Below the pieces are notes generated by a model, which did no database searches, had not been told where the DNA came from, and worked only from the letters and a program-made list of their open reading frames with translations. Source: Amycolatopsis jiangsuensis (lineage in GTDB: Bacteria; Actinomycetota; Actinomycetes; Mycobacteriales; Pseudonocardiaceae). From it: DNA of 64,000 bases. Where the stretch lies: assembly GCF_014204865.1 (NCBI RefSeq), contig NZ_JACHMG010000001.1:744001-808000 (forward strand), written 5' to 3'. Positions 1 through 7,890 of the stretch are shown one piece after another; the first letter of the stretch is position 1; each line of letters starts with the position of its first letter. Position numbers and translations under genes: made by a program.

Positions 1-460
1 GCACCAGGGTGGCCAGTTCGCGGAGGTTGCCCAGCGAGGACTTCTTGTAGTGGGCGACCACCGCGGGGGAGACGTTGTACTCGAGGACGCCGACCTGGGC
101 GCTGAGCAGTTCGCACAGCAGGGGGCGTTCGACGAGCGACTGGGTGAGCAGCGCGGCGAGGTCGTCGGCGCGTCGCCGTGCCGGGGTGCCGGGTGCGGGC
201 CGGTCCGCCGGCTGGCCGCGGAGGTCGGCCGTCCAGCGCCGCCACGCCCGGTCCAGCAGCTCGAGCAGGATCTCCTCGCGGGATTCGAAGTAGCGCAGCA
301 CGTTCGACTTGGCCAGGCCGACGCGCCGGCTCAGTTCGTTGAGGCTGACCTGCTTGACCGGCATCTCGGCGATCATCGCCGCGGTCGTGTCCAGGATCGC
401 CTGGCGCCGGATCTCGCGCTGTTCGTCGCTTCGGGCTCGCTGGAAGGTCACCACGCGCAC
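1..460 (-). CDS. TetR family transcriptional repressor (C-terminus beyond window)
   Basis: A TetR-type DNA-binding repressor, likely of the divergent oxidoreductase operon. From GTG 460 the protein reads into a helix-turn-helix at about residues 38-66, with the motif LSRRVGLAKSNVLRYF that is typical of the family. It continues into a helical ligand-binding domain and runs off the left edge after about 153 residues, against 190-210 usual. ATG 464 is out of frame; GTG 454 and 451 are alternative starts. It faces the quinone-oxidoreductase-type gene across about 120 bp that hold two dyad operators, so autoregulation and control of the divergent operon are the natural inference. The ligand is unknown. 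Confidence 0.85.
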   Translation of the reverse strand, partial: MRVVTFQRARSDEQREIRRQAILDTTAAMIAEMPVKQVSLNELSRRVGLAKSNVLRYFESREEILLELLDRAWRRWTADLRGQPADRPAPGTPARRRADDLAALLTQSLVERPLLCELLSAQVGVLEYNVSPAVVAHYKKSSLGNLRELATLV

Positions 461-481
461 ATTTTACCGACCGCCGGTCCT

Positions 482-533
482 TTGACAGCAGACCATCGGT
501 CTCTTATTCTCGACCGTAAGAGACCGATGGTCT
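482..533 (+). promoter_or_regulatory. Operon promoter with two TetR-type operator dyads
   Basis: TTGACA (482-487) and TATTCT (505-510) are separated by 17 bp, a good sigma70-type promoter reading toward the oxidoreductase. One dyad, AGACCATCGGTCT (490-502), fills the spacer between -35 and -10. Its reverse complement, AGACCGATGGTCT, lies at 521-533. Each is an AGACC-N3-GGTCT dyad, and the two together form a larger inverted repeat. Bound repressor would cover the promoter. Confidence 0.8.
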
Positions 534-578
534 GTAACCTGCGGGCGCCCGCCTGCCGAGAACGACAAGGACCCCGCC

Positions 579-1517
579 ATGTCTGCTACCGCGAGCACCG
601 GAACGACGATGCGAGCCGTCCAGCTCGATGTCTGGGGCGGCCCGGAACGGCTGGTGGTACGGGACGTCGCACGTCCGGTGCCCGGGCCTGGACAGGTGCG
701 GGTGCGCGTGGAGGCGGCATCGGCCAACGCAGTGGACCGCCGGGTGCGGGAGGGCTACCTCAGCGCACAGTTTCCGTTGCCCTACACGGCGGGCAGTGAT
801 TTCTCCGGCGTTGTCGAGGCAGTGGGCGAGGGAGCGGACCTGCCAGTGGGGGCGCCGGTCTTCGGCGCGCTCTGGCCGACCAGCGGGGCGTACGCCGAGT
901 ACGCGGTCGTCGACGCCGCTCTTCTCGCGGTGAAACCCGACGGCGTCAGCTTCGAGCAGGCCGCGGCCTTGCCGGTCGCCGGCATCACCGCCTGGGTCGC
1001 GGTCGTCGACGATGGGCAGGTGCGGCCGGGTCAGCGAGTGCTGGTCCAAGGCGCCGCCGGCGGCGTCGGCCACATCGCGGTGCAGCTCGCCAAGCAGCGC
1101 GGTGCGTACGTCATCGGCACCGCGTCGGCGGCCAACCACGATTTCATCCGCGACCTCGGCGCCGACGAGGTGCTCGACTACCGTTCCCCGGATCTGCCCG
1201 GCCTGCTCGCGGATCTCGACCTCGTCATCGACGGCGTGAGCGCGGCCGGCCTGGCCGCGTTCTATCCAAAGATCCGGCGAGACGGGCTCGCACTGTCCCT
1301 TTTCGACCCACCCCTGCCGCCTCCCGCGGGCATCCGTGCCCAGCTCGTCGCGACCGCCGCCATTGCCGACGGGCCGGTGCGGCCGCGGTTGGCTGCCCTG
1401 GCGAAGCTGGTCGCCGGCAACCAGCTGACCGTCGCCGTCACCGCGTCTTACGGACTCGATGAGGTTGCGACCGCGCAGGAAACCCGCGTTCGGGGCAAGG
1501 CCGTCATCATCCCGTGA
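579..1517 (+). CDS. NADP-dependent zinc-less alcohol dehydrogenase/quinone oxidoreductase (MDR family)
   Basis: A 312-residue medium-chain dehydrogenase/reductase of the quinone-oxidoreductase type, which reduces quinones, enones or carbonyls with NADPH. The N-terminal GroES-like domain (about 10-110) lacks the cysteine ligands of the structural zinc site. The Rossmann domain carries GAAGGVG near residue 158. Length is normal. It is the first gene of a three-gene operon (oxidoreductase, SDR, alpha/beta hydrolase) under the TetR-type operators just upstream. The set suggests an inducible detoxification or small-molecule degradation route. The substrate cannot be read from sequence. Confidence 0.88.
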   Translation: MSATASTGTTMRAVQLDVWGGPERLVVRDVARPVPGPGQVRVRVEAASANAVDRRVREGYLSAQFPLPYTAGSDFSGVVEAVGEGADLPVGAPVFGALWPTSGAYAEYAVVDAALLAVKPDGVSFEQAAALPVAGITAWVAVVDDGQVRPGQRVLVQGAAGGVGHIAVQLAKQRGAYVIGTASAANHDFIRDLGADEVLDYRSPDLPGLLADLDLVIDGVSAAGLAAFYPKIRRDGLALSLFDPPLPPPAGIRAQLVATAAIADGPVRPRLAALAKLVAGNQLTVAVTASYGLDEVATAQETRVRGKAVIIP

Positions 1518-1543
1518 ACGCCGGACGAGAGGACACCGCGAAA

Positions 1544-2293
1544 ATGCTGCTGGAAGGGAAAAGCGCGGTCGTGACCGGTGCCGCGTCCGGCATCGGCGCC
1601 GCGGTCGCCCGCCGGCTGGCGCGCGAGGGCGCCGCCGTGGTCGTGGCCGACCTCGACGAGGGAGGGGGCGCACGAGTGGCCGAGGAGATCCACGATTCCG
1701 GCGGACACGCTGTTTTCGTCCGGACCGACGTCACCGACCCCGCGTCCGCCGAGGAGATGGTGGCCGCCGCGCTGCGCGAGTTCGGCAAGCTCGACCTCGC
1801 GGCCAACTGCGCTGCGATCGCCCTCGACCCGATGCCCACCCACGAGACACCGATCGAGCTCTGGGACCGCGTCTCGCGGGTCAACCAGCGCGGCACGTTT
1901 CTCAGTATGCGCGCCGAAATTCCCGCACTCCTCGAGCGTCCGGCGAGCGCCGTCGTGAACATCACCGCCGTCGCCGGCGGAGTCAAAGCCCTCGGCTCGC
2001 TCGCCGCGTATGTCACCTCGAAGGCCGGCGTGACCGGTCTGACCAAGACCGCCGCCATCGACTACGTCCGGCACAATCTGCGCATCAACGCGGTCGCCCC
2101 GGGCTTCGTCGACACGCCGATGACCCGGCAGCTGCCCGCCGAGGTGCTCGGTGCCGTCGCGGAAACCCAGCCACAGGGCCGGATCGGACGCCCCGAGGAA
2201 ATCGCCAACGTCGTCGCGTGGCTTCTCTCCGAGGAAGCGTCGCTGGTCACCGGGGTCGTCCTTCCGGTCGACGGCGGCACCGGCAACGGCTGA
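1544..2293 (+). CDS. SDR family oxidoreductase, atypical active site
   Basis: A 249-residue classical-type short-chain dehydrogenase with TGAASGIG (11-18) for cofactor binding, Asn114, and YVTSK (Tyr156, Lys160). The position of the usual catalytic serine (second Ser of NISS) appears to be Ala142 in NITAVAG, and the NNAG motif reads NCAA. I chose ATG 1544 because SDRs normally begin M-x-L-x-GK and a GAGAGG lies upstream. A GTG at 1514 overlapping the previous stop would add ten residues. It is the second gene of the TetR-controlled operon. The Ser loss may reflect reduced activity, a shifted active site or a non-canonical reaction. Confidence 0.85.
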   Translation: MLLEGKSAVVTGAASGIGAAVARRLAREGAAVVVADLDEGGGARVAEEIHDSGGHAVFVRTDVTDPASAEEMVAAALREFGKLDLAANCAAIALDPMPTHETPIELWDRVSRVNQRGTFLSMRAEIPALLERPASAVVNITAVAGGVKALGSLAAYVTSKAGVTGLTKTAAIDYVRHNLRINAVAPGFVDTPMTRQLPAEVLGAVAETQPQGRIGRPEEIANVVAWLLSEEASLVTGVVLPVDGGTGNG

Positions 2294-2328
2294 GCCTGCC
2301 CACCGATCCGAACCCGGGAGACCACCCA

Positions 2329-3243
2329 GTGCCCGCAGCGCCCCCAGAGCCCTCAGAGCCCCCAGTGCCCCCAGAGACCCGCGACATCCCCGAGCCGTCC
2401 GGACGGCTCACGCTCGCCGACGGCCGTGTCCTGGCCTGGGACGAGCACGGCGACGTGCGCGGCCCCGCCGTGCTCTACCTGCACGGCACCCCGGGATGCC
2501 GCATCCTGTGGAGCGAAATCCCGCGCATGGCCACCGAAGCCGGGGTCCGGCTGATCATGGCGGACCGGCCCGGATGCGGCGCGTCGGATTTCCAGCCCGG
2601 GCGGCGCATCACCGGCTGGCCGGACGACGTCGGCGCCCTCGCGGATCATCTGCGGCTGAGCCGCTACTGGGTGCTCGGCGCCTCCGGAGGCGGACCGTAC
2701 GCGCTGGCCTGTGCCTCCGGCGGCGATCCCCGGCTGGTGCGGGCCGCGGTCACCAGCGGCATCGGCCCCCTGGACACCCCGGAAGCCCGTGACCGGCTCA
2801 CCGACACCAACCGCTCGATCTTCCTCGCGGCCGCGTCCGGAGCCGAGGCCGCGGTGGCGATCGCGCGAGCCCTGACCTCGGGCGGCGCCTCGATGGCGGC
2901 CATGATCGCCACCATGCCGCCCGGAGATCAGGCGATCGTGCGCGAGCACCCGGGAATGCTCGCGGAACTGGTCGATCTGCGCGCTGTGGTCGCCCACGGG
3001 CCGGAAGGGCTCGCCCACGACCTGTGGCTCGCGACCCAGCCGTGGGGTTTTGACCTGGGCGGAATACGGATCCCGGTCGATTTCTACGCCGGCGACGAAG
3101 ACCGGAACGTGCCGGTGCGCATGGTCGAGGAGCAGGCGAGCCGGGTACCGCGAAGCACCTTCACCGTCTGGCCCGGCGCCGGCCACCTGGCCGAACTCGT
3201 CCGCCTCGGCGAAGTGGTCGCACACCTGGTGGCCGCGGACTGA
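2329..3243 (+). CDS. Alpha/beta hydrolase
   Basis: A 304-residue alpha/beta-hydrolase fold enzyme. The oxyanion-hole motif HGTPGC is near residue 49. The nucleophile elbow GASGGG places Ser at about 123, an acid candidate lies in GDEDRN near 256, and the catalytic His is in GAGHLAEL near 287. GTG 2329 is favoured by GGGAG 8 bp upstream. The first about 25 residues are Pro/Glu-rich and probably disordered. It is the last gene of the TetR-controlled operon and probably cleaves an ester, lactone or C-C bond in the same pathway. The exact substrate is unknown. Confidence 0.85.
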   Translation: MPAAPPEPSEPPVPPETRDIPEPSGRLTLADGRVLAWDEHGDVRGPAVLYLHGTPGCRILWSEIPRMATEAGVRLIMADRPGCGASDFQPGRRITGWPDDVGALADHLRLSRYWVLGASGGGPYALACASGGDPRLVRAAVTSGIGPLDTPEARDRLTDTNRSIFLAAASGAEAAVAIARALTSGGASMAAMIATMPPGDQAIVREHPGMLAELVDLRAVVAHGPEGLAHDLWLATQPWGFDLGGIRIPVDFYAGDEDRNVPVRMVEEQASRVPRSTFTVWPGAGHLAELVRLGEVVAHLVAAD

Positions 3244-3254
3244 ACCGCCGGCGG

Positions 3255-3683
3255 CTACTGCGGGGCGCCGTGCTTTCCCGGAGCCGAGCTTCCCGCGTAG
3301 TCGTCCAGGCCGCTGACCAGTTCGGCGACCCAGGGCATCTCGTCGAAGCGCCGCTGGTGCAGGTATGGGGCAGCCCGATGCGGTCACTGTGCAGGTGCGC
3401 GGGATGGATCAGGTACTCCCAGTATCCGTCGAGGTCGTCGATGGCGAGGATCTGGCCGGCGCCGGTGATCCGCGCCAGTTTCGCCCGCCTGCAGCCAGCC
3501 GATCGTGTGCAGGGCCTGCCACGCGGTGTTCCCCTGGATGACCATCGTCATCGCCTGCAAATCGGTGACCTCGTCGCGCAGCTGGAACACGTCCCGGCGC
3601 CGGACGGCGACCCGCTCGGCGAAGCCCGCGCCCTCCGTCGTCAGCCCGGCCACTCACGTCCCGTCTTCGAGCCGTCGGACCAT
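3255..3683 (-). pseudogene. Frameshifted remnant of an unrecognised ~140-aa protein
   Basis: Reading leftward from ATG 3683, a coherent protein appears only if three lesions are ignored: an in-frame TGA at 3654-3656, a one-base insertion near 3480 and a second shift near 3365. The repaired protein contains stretches such as TDLQAMTMVIQGNTAWQALH, ITGAGQILAIDDLDGYWEYL and RFDEMPWVAELVSGLDDYAG, then a stop at 3255-3257. These look like real soluble protein sequence but I do not recognise the family. The gene lies tail to tail with the hydrolase. Confidence 0.5.
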
Positions 3684-3776
3684 GCAGCCTAAGGAACCTC
3701 AGGGGCTTAGTGCAACGTCCTGCTGCATTAGTGAGCTGAAGCTCGCGCGCTCTCGCGGTCGTGCCGAGGATGTGAT

Positions 3777-3798
3777 AGCACTTAGTACACTAAGTGCT
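3777..3798 (+). promoter_or_regulatory. GntR-type operator and -10 of the BtpA operon
   Basis: AGCACTTAGT-AC-ACTAAGTGCT is a perfect 10+2+10 palindrome with a TACACT -10-like box (3786-3791) at its centre. It shares the core CACTYAGTACACTRAGTG with the site in front of the gntR gene at 7133-7150. The pair implies that the GntR protein represses both promoters by covering the -10. Confidence 0.75.
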
Positions 3799-3840
3799 CT
3801 ACCTTAACCGCCGACTTCCGAAAGCTGGTGAAGACGCCCG

Positions 3841-4695
3841 ATGGCCGCCGAGAAACCCCTGCTCATGCCGCCGCGTGCCAGTGCCCTTGCCGAGTTCTCC
3901 GTGCCGTTCCCGGTGATCGGCGTCGTGCATCTGCCGCCGCTGCCGGGTGCTCCGGCCTATGCCGGGATGCCGATGCGGGAGATCTGCGCGGCCGCGGTGC
4001 GGGATGCACGCGCACTGGCCGACGGCGGGATCGACGGGATCATGATCGAGAACGCCAGCGATCACCCGTTCCTCCGCCCCGACGACATCGGGCCGGAGAC
4101 CGTCAGCGGGATGACCGCGGCTTGCCTCGCGGTCCGCGAAGCCGTTGAGCAGCCGCTGGGGATCACCTGTGTCGCCAACGGCGCCATCCCGGCCTTCGCC
4201 GTCGCGAAGGCGACGGGTGCGCGGTGGATCCGGGCCAACCAGTGGGCGAACGGGTACGTCGCCAACGAGGGCATCTTGAGCAACGACGCCGCCCGCGCAC
4301 TGCGCTACCGGAAGGCCATCGACGCACACGACGTCGGCGTGTTCGCCGACGTGCACGTCAAGTTCGGCGCACATGCCATCACCATGGACCGCAGTACCAC
4401 GGAACAGGCCGGTGACGCCGAATGGCATATGGCGGACGTCTTGATCGCGACCGGTACCCGCACCGGATCACCGACCGACCCGAGTGAGGTCGAGCAGGTG
4501 CGTGCCGGGACCAGCCTGCCGGTGTTCGTGGGCTCCGGATTCGCGGTCGGCAATGCCGAAGCGCTGGTCGCGGCCGCCGACGGGGCGATCGTCGGGCAAT
4601 CCCTGAAACAGGACGGCCGGTGGTGGGAACCCGTGGACGTCCACCGGGTCGCCACGCTCATGGCGGCCGTCCGGACCCTGCGGCAGGCCGCGTGA
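3841..4695 (+). CDS. BtpA/SgcQ family TIM-barrel protein
   Basis: A 284-residue protein of the BtpA/SgcQ family, predicted to be a TIM barrel. The family is named after a cyanobacterial photosystem I biogenesis factor and an E. coli sugar-cluster protein, and its enzymatic role is largely unsettled. Visible family features are an N-terminal GVVHLPPLPG strand, an IENASDHPF segment, GVFADVHVKFG and a C-terminal GSGFAVGNAEAL phosphate-binding-like loop. It is the first gene of an operon with two small unrecognised proteins, a transporter, a GntR repressor and a PfkB kinase, so action on a phosphorylated carbohydrate is a reasonable inference. Confidence 0.85.
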   Translation: MAAEKPLLMPPRASALAEFSVPFPVIGVVHLPPLPGAPAYAGMPMREICAAAVRDARALADGGIDGIMIENASDHPFLRPDDIGPETVSGMTAACLAVREAVEQPLGITCVANGAIPAFAVAKATGARWIRANQWANGYVANEGILSNDAARALRYRKAIDAHDVGVFADVHVKFGAHAITMDRSTTEQAGDAEWHMADVLIATGTRTGSPTDPSEVEQVRAGTSLPVFVGSGFAVGNAEALVAAADGAIVGQSLKQDGRWWEPVDVHRVATLMAAVRTLRQAA

Positions 4696-5420
4696 TGGAC
4701 GCCCTCTCGGCGGAAACCGACGTTTTCCGCAAGGCGGAAGGCAGTAGCGCCATCCTGTTTTCCTTGACCCGGCGAACTTCCACGACCGCCCTGTCCCCGG
4801 GCCGGGAGCGCGCGGCGCGGCGGAACGTCGGCGAGACCGTCGAACAGTTCCGGCGCGAGGGCTGGCACCTGTCGGTCGCGTCGATGTTCGACGGTGTCTC
4901 CCGCGATGCCGAGATGTACCAGACCGGCTTCGCGCATCACGTCGACTTCGTCACCGCCTGGGAAGCACCCGATCCGTTTTCGGCGGCGTCGGCGGTGGAC
5001 CGGTTGCGCGACGCCGGATGGGAGCTCCTGCACGAGTCGAGCTGGCTGATCGGGCCCCGGGAATTCCGGCCGGTGCCGGGTGCCGGACGCGATCCGGCCG
5101 GTGGCGACTGGGCGATGTTCGCGTTCTGGGAATGGAACGACCACTGGCAGGCCGCGACCCCGCGAGAGGTCGTCGAGTACGACGCCGAATGTGACGTCGC
5201 TTTTCAAGCCGACGTCGATGCGGGAATCGGCATTGCCGGCCGGTACCGGATGGATGCCGGCAGCCAGTGGCACCATCTCGCCGTCTGGGAGCTTCCCGGC
5301 GTGCGGACCCTGACGAGCGCCATGGCCGAGCACGAGCGGGTGGCGGACTTCAAATTCACCACTTCCCGGCACTACCTCGGACGCCGCGCGCCGCTGTCGA
5401 GCATTCTTGGAGATGAGTGA
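4695..5420 (+). CDS. Uncharacterised protein, likely two ferredoxin-like/dimeric-barrel domains
   Basis: A 241-residue protein whose ATG overlaps the previous stop (TGATG), implying translational coupling. I do not recognise a named family. The C-terminal half (about 140-235) resembles the next, 96-residue gene: GIAGRYRMDAGSQWHHLAVW here matches ELIGRYSVRGQSDFSTVEVW there. The N-terminal half has a similar pattern (HHVDFVTAWEAPDPFSAASA), so the protein looks like a fused duplication of one unit. Length and strand/helix pattern suggest a dimeric alpha+beta barrel like those of small monooxygenases or isomerases, but I see no diagnostic catalytic motif. No signal peptide or membrane segment is visible. 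Confidence 0.7.
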   Translation: MDALSAETDVFRKAEGSSAILFSLTRRTSTTALSPGRERAARRNVGETVEQFRREGWHLSVASMFDGVSRDAEMYQTGFAHHVDFVTAWEAPDPFSAASAVDRLRDAGWELLHESSWLIGPREFRPVPGAGRDPAGGDWAMFAFWEWNDHWQAATPREVVEYDAECDVAFQADVDAGIGIAGRYRMDAGSQWHHLAVWELPGVRTLTSAMAEHERVADFKFTTSRHYLGRRAPLSSILGDE

Positions 5421-5710
5421 TGAACGACGTCATCTGGATCCACAAGTCCCGCGCCCGGCACGCCTGGTACGGACTCGACGAGCGGCAGCGGGCCGAATTC
5501 GCGGAAACGTGGCACGCGGCCGACCGGCGCGGTGCCGGTGCCGGTGCCGAACTGATCGGGCGCTACTCCGTGCGCGGCCAGAGCGATTTCTCCACGGTCG
5601 AGGTGTGGTCGTTCGCGTCCGTGGAGGATGTCTTCGCCTTCTGGGAAAACCGTGTATCGGCCGGCTATACCCGGTGGTTCGCTTTCGAGAACCTTTTCGG
5701 CACGCGCTGA
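5420..5710 (+). CDS. Small uncharacterised protein, paralogue of the preceding gene
   Basis: A 96-residue protein starting at ATG 5420, overlapping the previous stop, with GGAG 7 bp upstream. It is rich in aromatic residues (IWIHKSRARHAWYGLDERQR and VEVWSFASVEDVFAFWENR) and matches the C-terminal half of the upstream 241-residue protein in pattern and spacing, so the two probably arose by duplication. A single alpha+beta barrel unit that dimerises is likely. The function is unknown. Its place in a tight operon with a PfkB kinase and an MFS transporter points to a catabolic step rather than a structural role. Confidence 0.65.
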   Translation: MNDVIWIHKSRARHAWYGLDERQRAEFAETWHAADRRGAGAGAELIGRYSVRGQSDFSTVEVWSFASVEDVFAFWENRVSAGYTRWFAFENLFGTR

Positions 5711-5773
5711 GCGTCCTGCCCCGCACCCGGGTTTCGCCGGTGCCGTATTCGACGAGGAATAGAGGTGGTGGAC

Positions 5774-7081
5774 ATGCCGGAGCCAAGCGGAACGCAGGCC
5801 GAGGTGCGCACGGGCCGGGAGGAGCGCCGGGCGCAGTGGAAGGTTTCCGTCCTCGGCTCGATGGCGGACTACTTCGACGCCGGGGTCATCTTGGCCACCG
5901 GTGCCGCGATGCCGCTCTGGGCCACCGCCTTCGGCCTCGGCAGCTTTTCCCAGGGGCTGCTGGCCACCTTGGGGCCGAACGCCCTTTCGGCCGGCATCGG
6001 AGCGCTGTTCGGCGGCTGGATCGCGGACAAGGTCGGCCGGAAGTTCGTCTACAAATACGATTTGCTGCTGTTCGCCTTCGGCGTGCTGTGGCTCGTGTGC
6101 GCGGTGGACACCACGACCCTGATCATCGGGTCGATCATCACCGGGCTGGCGATCGGCATCGACCTGCCCGCGTCCTGGGCACTCATCGGCGAATCGGTGC
6201 CGAAGTCCCGGCGCGGCAGATTCATGGGGCTGACCAACGTCTTCTGGGCGATCGGGCCGGTGGTCACGCTGTCGCTGGCCGGCCTGCTGGCGCCGCTCGG
6301 GATGCTCGGTATCCGGATCGTCTTCGCGCATCTGCTGGTGGTCGCGCTGGTGACCTGGCTGCTCCGGCGGGGCATGACGGAATCCGCGGTGTGGCAGGAC
6401 CATCGGGCCCGGCAAGCCCGGCCGGACGGGCGGCGTCCGGCGAACCTGCTGTCCGGTTCGCTGCTGCGCGCCTCGTTCACCGGCCGCACCGGGCGCACCC
6501 TGTTCGGGCTGCTGATGGTCTACGTCCTCTGGCAGCTGACCGCCGGAACGAACGGGATCTTCCTGCCGACCATTCTGCAGACCTTCGGTGCGCAGTCTCA
6601 GGGCGCCAGCGTGCTGATCCAGGCACTGGGATTCCTCTGCCAGGCCATCAGCTGTGCGCTGGTGTTCATGCCCCTGGTGGATCGCAAGGTCACGGTCCGG
6701 CCCGGCATCGGCACGGTCAACCCGCGGTGGATCATTTTCGGGTTCGGCGCGCTCGCGCAGATCGTCGCCTTCTTCCTGCTGGGAGTCACCGGGATCACGA
6801 CCGGGATCGCGCTCGCGAACGTGATCCTGTTCGGCGTGGGGGTGGGGATGTCGCACGACCCGTTGGTCAAGACCCTGTTCCAGGAGCAGTTCCCGACCGA
6901 GGTCCGGGCGACGGCGCAGGGGATCGTGGTCGCCGCGACCCGGTTCGTCCTGGCGGCCTGGTACTTCGTGCTGCCGCTGTTCGAGGAGATGGGCATCGAC
7001 GTCACCGCCTTCATCCTGGTCGGGTTCCTGGTCCTCAGTTCCGCGATCGCGCTGCTCTGGCGGCCGCGGCCGGCCTACTGA
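5774..7081 (+). CDS. MFS transporter (sugar-porter-like)
   Basis: A 435-residue major facilitator permease with about 12 hydrophobic segments. The family loop-2 motif appears as GGWIADKVGRKF near residue 80, and a second RR-type loop follows the GESVPKSRRGRFMG segment near 145. ATG 5774 is preferred over GTG 5765/5768 because AGAGG then sits 8 bp upstream. It lies between the two small barrel-like genes and the GntR repressor, so it most likely imports the inducer or substrate of the operon. Substrate identity cannot be set from sequence. Confidence 0.85.
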   Translation: MPEPSGTQAEVRTGREERRAQWKVSVLGSMADYFDAGVILATGAAMPLWATAFGLGSFSQGLLATLGPNALSAGIGALFGGWIADKVGRKFVYKYDLLLFAFGVLWLVCAVDTTTLIIGSIITGLAIGIDLPASWALIGESVPKSRRGRFMGLTNVFWAIGPVVTLSLAGLLAPLGMLGIRIVFAHLLVVALVTWLLRRGMTESAVWQDHRARQARPDGRRPANLLSGSLLRASFTGRTGRTLFGLLMVYVLWQLTAGTNGIFLPTILQTFGAQSQGASVLIQALGFLCQAISCALVFMPLVDRKVTVRPGIGTVNPRWIIFGFGALAQIVAFFLLGVTGITTGIALANVILFGVGVGMSHDPLVKTLFQEQFPTEVRATAQGIVVAATRFVLAAWYFVLPLFEEMGIDVTAFILVGFLVLSSAIALLWRPRPAY

Positions 7082-7132
7082 GCGGGGCCGGCCGGATGCA
7101 CAGCGAATGCCGCCGATCCGGGAACGCGCCCG

Positions 7133-7150
7133 CACTCAGTACACTGAGTG
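7133..7150 (+). promoter_or_regulatory. GntR autoregulatory operator with embedded -10
   Basis: CACTCAGT-AC-ACTGAGTG is a perfect 8+2+8 palindrome ending two bases before the gntR start codon. TACACT (7140-7145) at its centre is a -10 match, which would put the transcription start at or next to the A of ATG 7153. No Shine-Dalgarno is visible, so the gntR message is probably leaderless. Confidence 0.75.
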
Positions 7151-7152
7151 GT

Positions 7153-7890
7153 ATGCGTGACGCGGCGAACCGGCGGTCGAAGACCCCCCTGTACCGGATG
7201 ATCCAGCTTGACTTGCAACGGAAGATTCTCGCCGGTGACCTCCCCCGAGGGTCGTGGCTGCCGTCCGAGGCACAGCTGCAGCGCACGTACGGTGCCTCGC
7301 AGACCTCGGTGCGTCGATCCCTGCTGGAACTCGAGCGGCTCGGGCTCGTCGAGCGTCTGCAGGGCCGCGGCACGGTCATCGCCGCGAACGAGGTCCGTGC
7401 CGTGAGCCCGATGCTGGGGCTGGGGCAGGAACTGCGCCAGCGCGGGTTCTCGATCCTCGCCGAGGTCCTCGAGAACGAGATCGTCGAGGCCGGCGAGACG
7501 ATCGGGGCCCGGCTCGGGCTGGGCCCGCGCGAGCACGTCCGGCGCCTTCGGCGGCGTTACAGCGCGGAGGGCACGCCGCTCGTGCTGCTCGAACACCATC
7601 TGCGCACGGACCTTGTCCAGGGCCTGCAGGACTTCGGCGGTGACTCCCTCTACGCGTTCCTGCTTGCTCGCGACGCCGCGCCGCATCATGCGCAAGAGCG
7701 TGTGTTCGCCACGAATCTCGACGCCCGCGAAGCGGAACTCCTGGCTCTGGCGCCGGGCACTGCGGCGCTTGTGCGGGAACGCACCGCGTTCGACGGATCG
7801 GGCGTCGCGGTCGAGCACACGCATTACGTGCTCCGCAGCAGCGCGGACGACGGCTACCAGCTCGAGATCAATCTGCAGGCGACCCCGTGA
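7153..7890 (+). CDS. GntR family regulator, HutC/FarR (UTRA) subfamily
   Basis: A 245-residue repressor. The N-terminal winged helix (about 12-75) includes LPRGSWLPSEAQLQRTYGAS and a wing at RLQGRGTVI. The C-terminal UTRA ligand-binding domain (about 90-240) includes VRRLRRRY and the closing FDGSGVAVEHTHYVLR segment. Length is typical. Its own operator sits immediately upstream and a near-identical one lies 3.3 kb away before the BtpA-like gene, so it probably controls the whole catabolic cluster in response to a phosphorylated intermediate. The stop overlaps the PfkB kinase start (GTGA). Confidence 0.9.
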   Translation: MRDAANRRSKTPLYRMIQLDLQRKILAGDLPRGSWLPSEAQLQRTYGASQTSVRRSLLELERLGLVERLQGRGTVIAANEVRAVSPMLGLGQELRQRGFSILAEVLENEIVEAGETIGARLGLGPREHVRRLRRRYSAEGTPLVLLEHHLRTDLVQGLQDFGGDSLYAFLLARDAAPHHAQERVFATNLDAREAELLALAPGTAALVRERTAFDGSGVAVEHTHYVLRSSADDGYQLEINLQATP

